NCBI GenBank assembly: GCA_025450375.1
Contig: JANWHO010000333.1
Location: forward strand, 1-9,875
Length of the DNA: 9,875 bases
Reading direction: 5' to 3'
Source: Chloroflexota bacterium
GTDB lineage: Bacteria; Chloroflexota; UBA5177; JANWHV01
Made by a program: the position numbers and the translations under genes. The notes under the pieces are model-generated. The model saw only the letters and a program-made list of their open reading frames with translations. It did not search any database and was not told the origin of the DNA. Each line of letters begins with the position of its first letter. Position 1 is the first letter of the stretch. Shown here in pieces: positions 1-7,248 of this stretch.

Positions 1-1
1 C

Positions 2-439
2 ACCTCGCCTGACCTGCGCGCATGGTCCCCGCCGCGTAGGGTTCTTGAGCCATTGCCGGGCGACTGGGAGGAAGAACGGGTTGGGGCGGGACCGGCACCG
101 ATCGAAACCGACTGGGGCTGGCTGGTGATCTATCATGCCAACGCGCACTACACGGCGGAGGGGAACCGACGCCATTACCGCACCGGAATGGTGCTGTTGG
201 ACCGTGACGATCCGACGAAGGTGCTCTATCGCCATCCAGAACCTATCTTTGTCCCCACCGAGCCCTACGAAATGAAAGGACCAGTAGGGATGGTGGTCTT
301 TGCCACTGGCTTGATCGAACGCCAAGGTCTGTACTACCTCTACTATGGGGCGGCGGACGGGGTGATTGGCCTGGCCACGGCACCCGTGGAGGCTCTGCAT
401 GGGCTGATCGAACGAGGGATGAGCCAGGCCGGCCGATAG
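2..439 (+). CDS. GH130-family beta-mannoside phosphorylase/hydrolase, C-terminal part (5' end outside window)
   Basis: The frame is open from the left edge, so the gene begins outside the window; the codon at 53 (TTG) is an internal Leu, not a start. The visible part reads SPDLRAWSPPR..., then GAGPAPIETDWGWLVIYH, then a YRTGMVLLDRDDPTKVLYR segment, EPIFVPTEPYE, and finally LYYLYYGAADGVIGLATAP. Ordered blades of this kind (G-G-P-P-I-x-T-x-x-G-W-L-x-I-Y-H, LLDxDDPxKV, YYGAADxVIGLATA) are the C-terminal half of the five-bladed propeller of GH130 enzymes, which phosphorolyse or hydrolyse beta-mannosides, usually in the cytoplasm. The ending after ATAPVEAL is normal for the family, so the 3' end is intact. 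The catalytic Asp lies in the missing part, so phosphorylase and hydrolase cannot be separated. Strong palindrome 36 bp after the stop. Confidence 0.87.
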   Translation, partial: TSPDLRAWSPPRRVLEPLPGDWEEERVGAGPAPIETDWGWLVIYHANAHYTAEGNRRHYRTGMVLLDRDDPTKVLYRHPEPIFVPTEPYEMKGPVGMVVFATGLIERQGLYYLYYGAADGVIGLATAPVEALHGLIERGMSQAGR

Positions 440-475
440 AAGGCGCCGCGCATCGCCGCTGGGCTCGTTGTGCCT

Positions 476-540
476 AACTCCTCAAATCAGAAAGGAGGTG
501 AGAACCGACGGTTCTCACCTCCTTTCTGATTTGAGGAGTT
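476..540. terminator. Perfect 65-bp palindrome between convergent genes, probable bidirectional terminator
   Basis: Arms 476-507 and 509-541-1 (509-540) are perfectly complementary around a single central base at 508; in RNA a short loop would open at the centre. It lies 36 bp after the GH130 stop and 4 bp after the stop of the minus-strand gene ending at 545, the expected site for a shared terminator. There is no clean U-tract after either arm, so intrinsic termination is plausible but not classical. The arms contain AAAGGAGGTGAG and its complement CTCACCTCCTTTCT, which match the Shine-Dalgarno consensus and the 3' end of 16S rRNA. Confidence 0.75.
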
Positions 541-544
541 GAGA

Positions 545-3500
545 TTACTGGGATATTCCCTGAGTGCTCCCCATTTGCCGGAGGGTGGCGTTCCAGTTCG
601 ATTGCTCGGCCAGGAACACTGCTCCATTGGTGCTCTTGAGCACGGCGCCGTACCGGCCCTGGGGCAAACCAGGGACACTGTTCACGGTAAGCACCGTATC
701 GCTGTTAGGAGCCAGGGTGTAATCCTGGGTCACGGTCGCCCCAAGATCGGAATAGAAGGTTGCGTGGACGGCAACCGCCTTCAGTCCGGGATTGAACAGG
801 AAGAGCTGGGAAAGGTTGCCGGGCGCCGTGCTCGCCCCGGGGAAAGCCCAAGAGAGTCCGCCGCCGTTTTGACCAAACACCACACTCCCAGCCATCGCCT
901 GGCCAAGATTGGCTGGTCCATCATAGGAAGGACGCTCCACCACGACTGGGACATTGCTGGTCAGTACCGTGGCTACCTGTGCCGAGGGGAGCACATCGTT
1001 CAGCTTGATGTTCCCACGATGCAGAGGATCGACGATCACCGTGCTGCTGCCCACCGGACGCCCGGCATGGTCGTAGAAGGTCGCGGTGACGGCAGCGGGC
1101 GCGGCTTGATTCGGGTTCAGGATGGTGAAGAAGGTCTGGCGGTTCGCCGCGCTTTCACCATGTGCGAATTGCCAGATCGTGGAGGCCGAGGTGACCCCGA
1201 TCTTGTCGTGCGCGCCTCGCCCACCCAGGCCAAACCGCATGCTCCGTTCGACGACCACGGGATGGTCCGCCGTCACGATGGCGCTGATCGACAGGCCGGG
1301 CATGTACTGGCCGGCGTTGATCTGGATATTGGAATCCGGCTGCATGACGAACCGGGTCTCTTTGGCCGGACGATTGTTGAAGGGAAGGAAGCGCACATCG
1401 ATCGTGGCGAAGGCGTTGTTGGGGTTCATGATGTGCAGGTATTCGCTGAAACTGCCGTTGGTGTACCCCTCGGCCAGGTACCAGGTAGTGGCCGGACCGG
1501 CCGCTCCCAGAGCGGTGCTCGTATCGGCGGCGCCATAGCTAATCGTACTGGAGGCGCTGATGCTCCGATCCGACTCAAGAATGGTCGACACCTGCCGACC
1601 TACCCCAGCCACCAGACGCAAGCCGACGCTGACCTCATGATGAGCGGGGACGATCTGGGTGTACATGTGCTCCGGCCCTGTCTGGTACAGGAAGGTCATT
1701 TTGACCGTGGCGGGCGCGTCGCTGGGATTCAACATGCTAATTGATGTCTCGTGGTCGCCAGTCGTATCTCCATGGGGAAAGTACCAGCGGCTGGATACCG
1801 GTAGATGAGCGGTTGCCGCGGCCTGCGCGCTGGCTCGGCTGCTGGCGCCGCTCGCGGTCACGAGATTCGTACCATTCAACACCGTAGTGGGCACCACGAA
1901 GCTCGCGGAGAAGCTACCATGGCTGTTGGCCAGGATTGAGGAGGGAATGGTGGCCAGAGCGGAACTGTTGAGGGCCACTACCACCTGCTCTCCAGGCGCG
2001 AACCCGAACCCGCGGACTCCTACCGTCGCGCCCGCCGACAGCGTATTGGTTGAGAGCGACAGACGCGGGGTGAGCGCGGCGACATGGAGCACGATGCCGG
2101 CGAGCTTCTTTCCGCCGACCAGTGCCTCAAGTGAATAGGCTCCGGCGACGGTATTCGCGGGCAAGGTCACACCGTAGGGACCGAGCGCGCCAGTGCTCGA
2201 GGCAGTCACTACCGTAAGGGCGGTGGCTTTTCCCGCCGCTACCAAGGCGATGGTCACTCGTGCGTGGGCCGGGAAGTTGCTGCCGGCAATTTCCGCCAGA
2301 CCACCGGGACTGACAAGATAGGAACCACCTGGTCCGGGCACGCCGCCAAGGACGCTAAGAATCGGAGCGGCGGCAGGCGGCGCCTGGACCGCGAGGGTAG
2401 AGGTCGCCGATCGGCCGCTTGTCTGCCCATATGCGACCATGCTATAGGTGCCCGCGGGCACCAGGGATGGGATCACCAGGTGGGCCACCGTGACCTTGCC
2501 CGCGGTGTCGGCGATCACGGAACCCAGAGCCAGCGAGCTAATCTTGCCGCCGCGGAGCTGGAAGTTAACCGCTTCGCCGGGGATGAAACCGGTCCCGGCC
2601 ACGGCCACCGTGCCGCCTGCCTTCACCGTGCCACTGGTTTTCAGGGTAGCCGGCAGTGCACCGACCGAAATCGGGTGGGAGACACTGAGATGGCTGGTTG
2701 TCCCGGTGGCGACTACACTGACCGTTCCCTGCGGGGTATTCGCGGGGACGACCACGCTGAGTGAGAAATCGCCGTTCGCATGGACGTGAGCGGTACCCAG
2801 ACGGGCGCTGGTCGAGAGGGCCACCAGGTCCACCGTAACGGTCTCGCCCGGTTGAAAGTGGGTGCCCGAGACGGCAAGGTGTTCTCCGGGCTTGACGCTG
2901 CTGGCCGAGGTGACCAGGGTAGCGGCGGCCGCTGTTACGGACACATTGACCGTGGCCTGCCGATTGGTAGTCTGGCCAACAGCGGTCAAAAGAAGCGTCC
3001 CCGCTGGGACGCCGAATGGGATCTGCAAGGCAACTGGGCCAACATTCCCAGCATGATTGGCGAGAGCATGACCAAGCGGGATTGAGACCGATTGAGAGAC
3101 GCTGCTCAAACTGAAGAGCACCCGCTCACCAGGCCCGAAATGGGCCCCGGTCACTCGAACCGCGTCTCCGGGGGAAAAGGTCGCGTGGTCGGCGGTCAGG
3201 GTAGCGCTTACCGCGGTAATTTTGAGCCCTACCTCGGCGGCCCGGGCGCTACTCACGCCGACCGCCAGAAGCCGATAGGTACCGGCGGGAAGGGAGGCGG
3301 GAATCTGCAAGGCCGGTACCTTGAAGGCCCCGCCGGCATCCGCTTTGACACCTGGGTCCACTGTCTCGGTACTGGTCACGGCGCCGGTACTGGCGATCTG
3401 GATGGTGACGGTCTCGCCGGCGGCGAAGCCGGAGCCGCTTACCGCCACCGTGGAGGCCGCCGCTACCTCGGTCGGAGTGACGGCCAGGGTGGCTGTGGTG

Positions 3501-3700
3501 GTCGGCGTGACCGCCGTGGTCACCATCACGGCGGGAGCATGGAGACGCACCGAGGCGGGCCTGCTCTGGTCCACCGTCGCGCGACGCTGAACCGGAGCCG
3601 GCGCGGCCCCGGCCCGAGCGGCGCCAAACGGGAGAATACAGAGAAGAAGGAGGACCAGGGCAAGCACACGCCCGCCCGTTTGCATGCGGGATCGCACCAT
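545..3700 (-). CDS. Secreted Ig-like repeat protein, downstream paralogue (1051 aa)
   Basis: Start chosen at 3700 because AAGGAG lies 6 nt upstream (3707-3712); an in-frame upstream start at 3772 has no such site and would put a charged stretch ahead of the signal peptide. Residues 1-30 are a signal peptide (MVRSRMQTGGR, then VLALVLLLLC, then ARAGA). A short T/P linker follows, then six Ig-like repeats (roughly 70-163, 166-256, 260-348, 351-439, 446-541, 544-631), most with the signature G-x-x-F-x-P-G-E-x-V in the first strands and IP-x-x-x-P-x-G-T-Y near the end, as in TIG/IPT-type folds. Four C-terminal repeats begin at about 639 (WYFPHG), 740 (WYLAEGY), 843 (WQFAHG) and 951 (WAFPG), each followed about 15 residues later by L-N-P or similar; they resemble DUF5719-type beta modules. 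The mature chain has no Cys, no LPXTG motif and no C-terminal membrane segment. Likely role: extracellular or cell-surface structure, adhesion or matrix; the ligand is unknown. It is second of a tandem paralogous pair. Confidence 0.9.
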   Translation of the reverse strand: MVRSRMQTGGRVLALVLLLLCILPFGAARAGAAPAPVQRRATVDQSRPASVRLHAPAVMVTTAVTPTTTATLAVTPTEVAAASTVAVSGSGFAAGETVTIQIASTGAVTSTETVDPGVKADAGGAFKVPALQIPASLPAGTYRLLAVGVSSARAAEVGLKITAVSATLTADHATFSPGDAVRVTGAHFGPGERVLFSLSSVSQSVSIPLGHALANHAGNVGPVALQIPFGVPAGTLLLTAVGQTTNRQATVNVSVTAAAATLVTSASSVKPGEHLAVSGTHFQPGETVTVDLVALSTSARLGTAHVHANGDFSLSVVVPANTPQGTVSVVATGTTSHLSVSHPISVGALPATLKTSGTVKAGGTVAVAGTGFIPGEAVNFQLRGGKISSLALGSVIADTAGKVTVAHLVIPSLVPAGTYSMVAYGQTSGRSATSTLAVQAPPAAAPILSVLGGVPGPGGSYLVSPGGLAEIAGSNFPAHARVTIALVAAGKATALTVVTASSTGALGPYGVTLPANTVAGAYSLEALVGGKKLAGIVLHVAALTPRLSLSTNTLSAGATVGVRGFGFAPGEQVVVALNSSALATIPSSILANSHGSFSASFVVPTTVLNGTNLVTASGASSRASAQAAATAHLPVSSRWYFPHGDTTGDHETSISMLNPSDAPATVKMTFLYQTGPEHMYTQIVPAHHEVSVGLRLVAGVGRQVSTILESDRSISASSTISYGAADTSTALGAAGPATTWYLAEGYTNGSFSEYLHIMNPNNAFATIDVRFLPFNNRPAKETRFVMQPDSNIQINAGQYMPGLSISAIVTADHPVVVERSMRFGLGGRGAHDKIGVTSASTIWQFAHGESAANRQTFFTILNPNQAAPAAVTATFYDHAGRPVGSSTVIVDPLHRGNIKLNDVLPSAQVATVLTSNVPVVVERPSYDGPANLGQAMAGSVVFGQNGGGLSWAFPGASTAPGNLSQLFLFNPGLKAVAVHATFYSDLGATVTQDYTLAPNSDTVLTVNSVPGLPQGRYGAVLKSTNGAVFLAEQSNWNATLRQMGSTQGISQ

Positions 3701-3706
3701 TTTGTA

Positions 3707-3712
3707 CTCCTT
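3707..3712 (-). promoter_or_regulatory. Ribosome binding site of the downstream paralogue
   Basis: AAGGAG on the minus strand, 6 nt before the ATG at 3700. It decides the start over the upstream in-frame ATG at 3772. Confidence 0.8.
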
Positions 3713-3724
3713 GCAAACGCTAGT

Positions 3725-3764
3725 GCGCGGATGGAAAAGGAGTTTCCTCCTCTCCCACCCGCGC
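3725..3764 (-). promoter_or_regulatory. Intercistronic 18-bp RNA hairpin with GAAA tetraloop
   Basis: In the minus-strand transcript the arms 3764-3747 and 3742-3725 form 18 consecutive pairs closed by a GAAA (GNRA) loop. Three pairs are G-U wobbles, which become A-C mismatches on the plus strand, so the structure is complete only in the transcript of the paralogue pair. It starts 12 nt after the stop of the upstream paralogue and ends 12 nt before the SD of the next gene. No U-tract follows, so an RNA-stability or processing element, or a partial terminator adjusting the ratio of the two proteins, is as likely as full termination. Confidence 0.65.
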
Positions 3765-3776
3765 GTTCCCATCAGG

Positions 3777-6700
3777 TTATTGCGCTATACCTTGCGTACT
3801 GGTGTATCGATGGGTAGTCGAGTTGAGCGTGGACTGCTCGGCTATGAAGAGCTGCCCGTTGGTGCTCCGTACAACCATGCCAAAGGGACCAGCCGGCAGA
3901 CCGGACACCGTGCTGAGGTTAACAACCGTCCTGCTATTCGCGGCCAGGGACATGTTTTGCTGGAAGGTTGCACCGGAACTGGTATAGAGGGTGGCGGTTA
4001 CATTTGCGGTCTTGAGCCCCGGATTGTAGAGATAGAGTGTCTCTTGGTTGCCGCCGGACGTATCACCACTGGGGAACGTCCAGGATGCGCCGGCCCCGTT
4101 CCGACCAAAGATGTCGCTGCCCGAGGACGCTTGTCCGAGATCGGCAGGACCAACATATTGCGGGCGCTCCACCACGACCGGCACCGTGCTTGTGACCGCG
4201 ACGGCCACTTCCGCGCTGCCGATAATGTTGTTTACCTTGATATTCCCGCGATGAAGCGGATCCACGACGATTGTTCGCGCCCCGATTGGCTTGCCAAGGC
4301 CGTCGAAGAGAGTGGCGGTCACCGTGGCGGCAGCGGCCTGATTCGGGTTGAGAATGGTCAGGAAGGTTTGCCGATCGCCGGCCGTGTTCCCCTGGGCGAA
4401 CAGCCACACGGTCGAACTGCTGGCGATCCCGATCTTATCGTGCGCGCCACGGCCCCCGGCTCCGAACCTTAGAGTCCGTTCTACCACGATTCCCTGATCG
4501 GCGGAGACAATGGCGCTGATGGAGGAAGCGGGCATGTACAGCCCGGCATCGACGGTGATGTTGGCCCGAGGATGCACCGAGAAGCGTACTTCCTTGGGCG
4601 GTTTGCCATTGAAAGGAAGGAACCGCACATCGACGTTCGCGTAGTGACTGCTGGGATTCAAGATGTCGAGGTACTCGTGAAAACTACCGCCAGTGTACCC
4701 TTCGGCCAGATACCACAGCTTGGCTGGGGCGCTCGCGCCAAGGGCGGCGCTCCCGTCCCCGCTTCCGTAGTAGATCGTGCTTTGGGCCGCTATCTGGCGG
4801 TCGGCTGACACGATGGTTGAAACGTGGCGCTCCTGTCCGGCCGCCAGTCCCAGATCGATATTCAGGGCGCTATGAGCCGGCACGGTCACTGACTGCTTCC
4901 GTTCGGGCGCGGCCTGGTAGAGGAAAGTGAGGGTCACTTTTGCCACACCCGGCGCCGAATTGAGGAGCGAGATTACCGTGCGGTGATTCGCGGTTGTGTC
5001 ACCGTGGGCGAAGTACCAGGTCGTGGCCTTCAGGTGAGCGGCTTGCAGGGTGACGGAGGATCCGGCACGGCTGGTTGCTCCGGTAGCGGTAAGAATGTTC
5101 GTGCCCTGGGTAATCGTGCTCGGCACGACGAAACTGGCGCTGAAGGCGCCACTCGCGTTGGCCACCACGCTGGTTGGGGTCGTGACCAGGGCGGCGCTAT
5201 TGAGGGCCAGCACCACCTGCTCCCCCGGTGCGTAACCGGTACCCCGCACCTGAATCGTGGAACCAGCGGACAATTCGCCACTGGTGACCGTCAGATGGGG
5301 GGTCAGAATGGCCACCGTGACCGGAATGGATGCTACCTTGGACCCGGAGATCACTGCTTCCAGGGTGTATGCGCCCGTGGCGGTGTTGGCGGGAAGGGTA
5401 AGCGACACCGGGCCCACGGTTCCCTGGGCGTTGGTTTTCACGGTTCCGAGCGCGATGGTGCCCTTGGCATTGGCCAGAGCGATCGAGACGCTCGAGCCGG
5501 CAGGGAAATGGCTCCCCGCGACCTGCACCAGCCCACCGGGGCTCAGGACATATGTCTGCCCAGCAGTATGAGTGATCCCCAGGATGCTGAGGATAGGCGC
5601 CGTGGGAGGCGGCGCCTGTACCGCCAGCGTGGCGGAGGCGGAGCGTCCACTCTTCTGCCCAAATGCCGCCAGGGTATACGGCCCCGCGGGCAGGAACGAA
5701 GGGATCGTCACGCCGTTCGCCGTGAAAGTCCCGGAGCTTCCCGCCAAATAGGTTGCCAGGGTAAGAGCGGGAAGATGAGTACCCGAGATGACCACGGTCA
5801 CGGACTCGCCCGGTATAAAGCCGGAGGCGGTGAGATTCAGGGTTTTCCCCGCCGTTACCGTTCCAGCGGACGGGACCAGACTCGCGGCCAACCGGCCCAC
5901 CGAGAGTTGCGCTGTCGCGCTCAGATGACTGGTAGACCCAGTGGCCACCAGAGTGGCCGTGCCCTCGGGCGTGTTGCCTGGGATCGTGAGATTTCCCGAG
6001 GTGAAGCCGCCCGAGCTATTCGCGGTGGCAGTCCCTACCCGAACGCTGCTTGAGAGTGAGATCAGGTCCAGGGTCACCGGCTCTCCCGGCTGGAAGTGGC
6101 TGCCGGTCGCTACAATTGTCTGGCTTGGCTTGGTGCTGGTGGGCGCCACGGTGAGGGTCGCGGCGTGTACCTGAGCGGTCACCGCGAGCGTCGCCTGACG
6201 CGTGGATGTCAGGCCGGTCGCAACCAATTGCAAAGATCCCGAGGGAATGTCAAAGGGAATCTGCAGCTTGATCGATGTAAATGCGCCAGAGCTATCGGCC
6301 TTTGTCTGGCCGAGCGTAACCGAACTCGAACCCGAGGTCGCGGCAAGCGCGATATTCACGGTCTCGCCAGGAACGAAGTTGGCGCCTGAGACCTGAATGG
6401 TGTCGTCGGGTGCGAAAGTGGTAGGGTTCGCGCTCAACGTAGCCTTGGGCGCGGTCACCTGGAGCGGAGCGTTCGCGGTCCGATGGCTAGTCAGGCCCAA
6501 AGTGACCAGGCTATAGTTGCCGGCCTGGGTGCCGGCCGGAATCGTGATTCCACTGTTGTTGATGGCGCCTGAACTGTCGGCGCTGATCGTGGCAAAAGGC
6601 TGTACCCCAGAATTAGCGCCAGAGGTCGCTAGTTCCAGAGCTACTTGCTCTCCTGCTTGATAGCCTTTGCCGGTCACCGTTACTTTTGACCCCGCCGCGA

Positions 6701-6965
6701 CCTGGGCTGGGGAGACAACCAGAGTAACCGTGCCGCCGGAGGCGGCAGTGGCGGTGGGTGTCGCCGGCGTCGCGGTAGGGGAAGCAGTCGGTCCGCTGGC
6801 GGTGGCGGTTGGGGAAGGGGTCGCGGTGTCCGTGACCGCCGCCGAGGGCGCCGCGCGCCCAACGCTGGGGCGACTGAACTGGCTGCCGGTTACCAGAACG
6901 AGGCAACCAATAAGAAACAAGGCCGGAATGATTCGGCTGAGGAACATGCGGGAACGATAGATCAT
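3777..6965 (-). CDS. Secreted Ig-like repeat protein, upstream paralogue (1062 aa)
   Basis: Start chosen at 6965 (ATG) because AGGAGG lies 10 nt upstream (6976-6981); the longer reading from a TTG at 7004 would run through that site and a hairpin. Residues 1-38 hold a signal peptide (MIYRSRMFLSRI then ALFLIGCLVLV). A Pro/Thr/Ala-rich linker (about 45-77, PTAT and SPTA units) precedes six Ig-like repeats (about 80-172, 174-264, 268-355, 359-450, 456-551, 554-642) and four aromatic-led C-terminal repeats starting near 650 (WYFAHG), 751 (WYLAEGY), 854 (WLFAQG) and 962 (WTFPSG). Architecture matches the gene at 545-3700 domain for domain. Conserved blocks include GGRGAHDKIG (837-846), PLHRGNIK (903-910) and the final TSTQGIAQ. 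The mature chain has no Cys and no sorting motif or C-terminal anchor. Probably exported and acting on the cell surface or in a matrix; no enzymatic motif is seen. Preceded by a structured leader suggesting attenuation. Confidence 0.9.
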   Translation of the reverse strand: MIYRSRMFLSRIIPALFLIGCLVLVTGSQFSRPSVGRAAPSAAVTDTATPSPTATASGPTASPTATPATPTATAASGGTVTLVVSPAQVAAGSKVTVTGKGYQAGEQVALELATSGANSGVQPFATISADSSGAINNSGITIPAGTQAGNYSLVTLGLTSHRTANAPLQVTAPKATLSANPTTFAPDDTIQVSGANFVPGETVNIALAATSGSSSVTLGQTKADSSGAFTSIKLQIPFDIPSGSLQLVATGLTSTRQATLAVTAQVHAATLTVAPTSTKPSQTIVATGSHFQPGEPVTLDLISLSSSVRVGTATANSSGGFTSGNLTIPGNTPEGTATLVATGSTSHLSATAQLSVGRLAASLVPSAGTVTAGKTLNLTASGFIPGESVTVVISGTHLPALTLATYLAGSSGTFTANGVTIPSFLPAGPYTLAAFGQKSGRSASATLAVQAPPPTAPILSILGITHTAGQTYVLSPGGLVQVAGSHFPAGSSVSIALANAKGTIALGTVKTNAQGTVGPVSLTLPANTATGAYTLEAVISGSKVASIPVTVAILTPHLTVTSGELSAGSTIQVRGTGYAPGEQVVLALNSAALVTTPTSVVANASGAFSASFVVPSTITQGTNILTATGATSRAGSSVTLQAAHLKATTWYFAHGDTTANHRTVISLLNSAPGVAKVTLTFLYQAAPERKQSVTVPAHSALNIDLGLAAGQERHVSTIVSADRQIAAQSTIYYGSGDGSAALGASAPAKLWYLAEGYTGGSFHEYLDILNPSSHYANVDVRFLPFNGKPPKEVRFSVHPRANITVDAGLYMPASSISAIVSADQGIVVERTLRFGAGGRGAHDKIGIASSSTVWLFAQGNTAGDRQTFLTILNPNQAAAATVTATLFDGLGKPIGARTIVVDPLHRGNIKVNNIIGSAEVAVAVTSTVPVVVERPQYVGPADLGQASSGSDIFGRNGAGASWTFPSGDTSGGNQETLYLYNPGLKTANVTATLYTSSGATFQQNMSLAANSRTVVNLSTVSGLPAGPFGMVVRSTNGQLFIAEQSTLNSTTHRYTSTQGIAQ

Positions 6966-6975
6966 AGATCGATTT

Positions 6976-6981
6976 CCTCCT
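6976..6981 (-). promoter_or_regulatory. Ribosome binding site of the upstream paralogue
   Basis: AGGAGG on the minus strand, 10 nt before the ATG at 6965. It fixes the start and sits only 3 nt after the leader hairpin at 6985-7002, close enough for that hairpin to affect ribosome access. Confidence 0.8.
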
Positions 6982-6984
6982 GGC

Positions 6985-7002
6985 GCCGGCATGGACGCCG
7001 GC
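6985..7002 (-). promoter_or_regulatory. SD-proximal GC hairpin in the leader
   Basis: Two copies of GCCGGC (6985-6990 and 6997-7002) form a six-pair all-GC stem with a 6-nt loop. On the minus strand it follows directly after the T7 tract and comes just before the AGGAGG site, so it may gate translation or be an alternative partner for leader sequences. Confidence 0.5.
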
Positions 7003-7060
7003 AAAAAAACATGGACAAGGGAATGCGGGCCGCGGCCGGCAGCCCATCACTGCTTGTCCA
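7003..7060 (-). terminator. Terminator-like hairpin plus T7 tract in the leader (possible attenuator)
   Basis: Minus-strand arms TGGACAAG/CTTGTCCA (plus positions 7053-7060 and 7012-7019) enclose a GC-rich inner stem built on GGGC/GCCC (7042-7045 and 7027-7030), followed after two bases by seven Ts (7009-7003). This is the form of a Rho-independent terminator. Only 37 bp separate the T-tract from the paralogue start codon at 6965, leaving little room for a separate promoter, so an attenuator inside the leader is favoured over a plain terminator for the small gene ending at 7249. Confidence 0.6.
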
Positions 7061-7106
7061 AGATAAAGCCCGGGAGCCCACGCCGAGGGTGCGAAGGCCA
7101 CTCCCA

Positions 7107-7150
7107 GTGGGGCATGCCGGCGCGTGCTACGTCGCCGCATGCCACCCCAC
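7107..7150. repeat. Imperfect inverted repeat in the leader region
   Basis: GTGGGG (7107-7112) pairs with CCCCAC (7145-7150), CATGC (7113-7117) with GCATG (7137-7141), and GGCG (7119-7122) with CGCC (7133-7136), with a 3-nt bulge, a 1-nt bulge and a 10-nt loop. It lies in the 283-nt gene-free stretch 6966-7248. A further 6-bp pair, GCCCGC (7165-7170) with GCGGGC (7196-7201), lies beside it. I recognise no known riboswitch family here. Confidence 0.5.
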
Positions 7151-7248
7151 TTCCGAGCCTATCAGCCCGCGATATATGGTGGCATCATCCAAATGGCGGG
7201 CAGGGAGCGCCTAAATTGCCTAAGCCATGGTTGTCCATGAAGCCGGTT

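Noticed and set aside
539..1744. 401-residue open frame on the plus strand
   Set aside because: It lies fully antisense to the Ig-repeat gene and its translation is rich in R, G and H with no domain, as expected for the shadow of a GC-rich gene.
4983..6053. 356-residue open frame on the plus strand
   Set aside because: Antisense to the upstream paralogue, low-complexity G/R/H-rich translation, no recognisable motif.
6890..6965. Possible lipobox (LIGC) in the signal peptide of the upstream paralogue
   Set aside because: The Cys is followed by more hydrophobic residues (LVLV), so it lies within the hydrophobic core and not at a lipoprotein cleavage site; the paralogue lacks the motif.
7060..7150. 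Cobalamin or c-di-GMP riboswitch in the leader (short strings such as CCACTGGGAG)
   Set aside because: No B12 box or GEMM core could be found; the resemblance is limited to a few bases.
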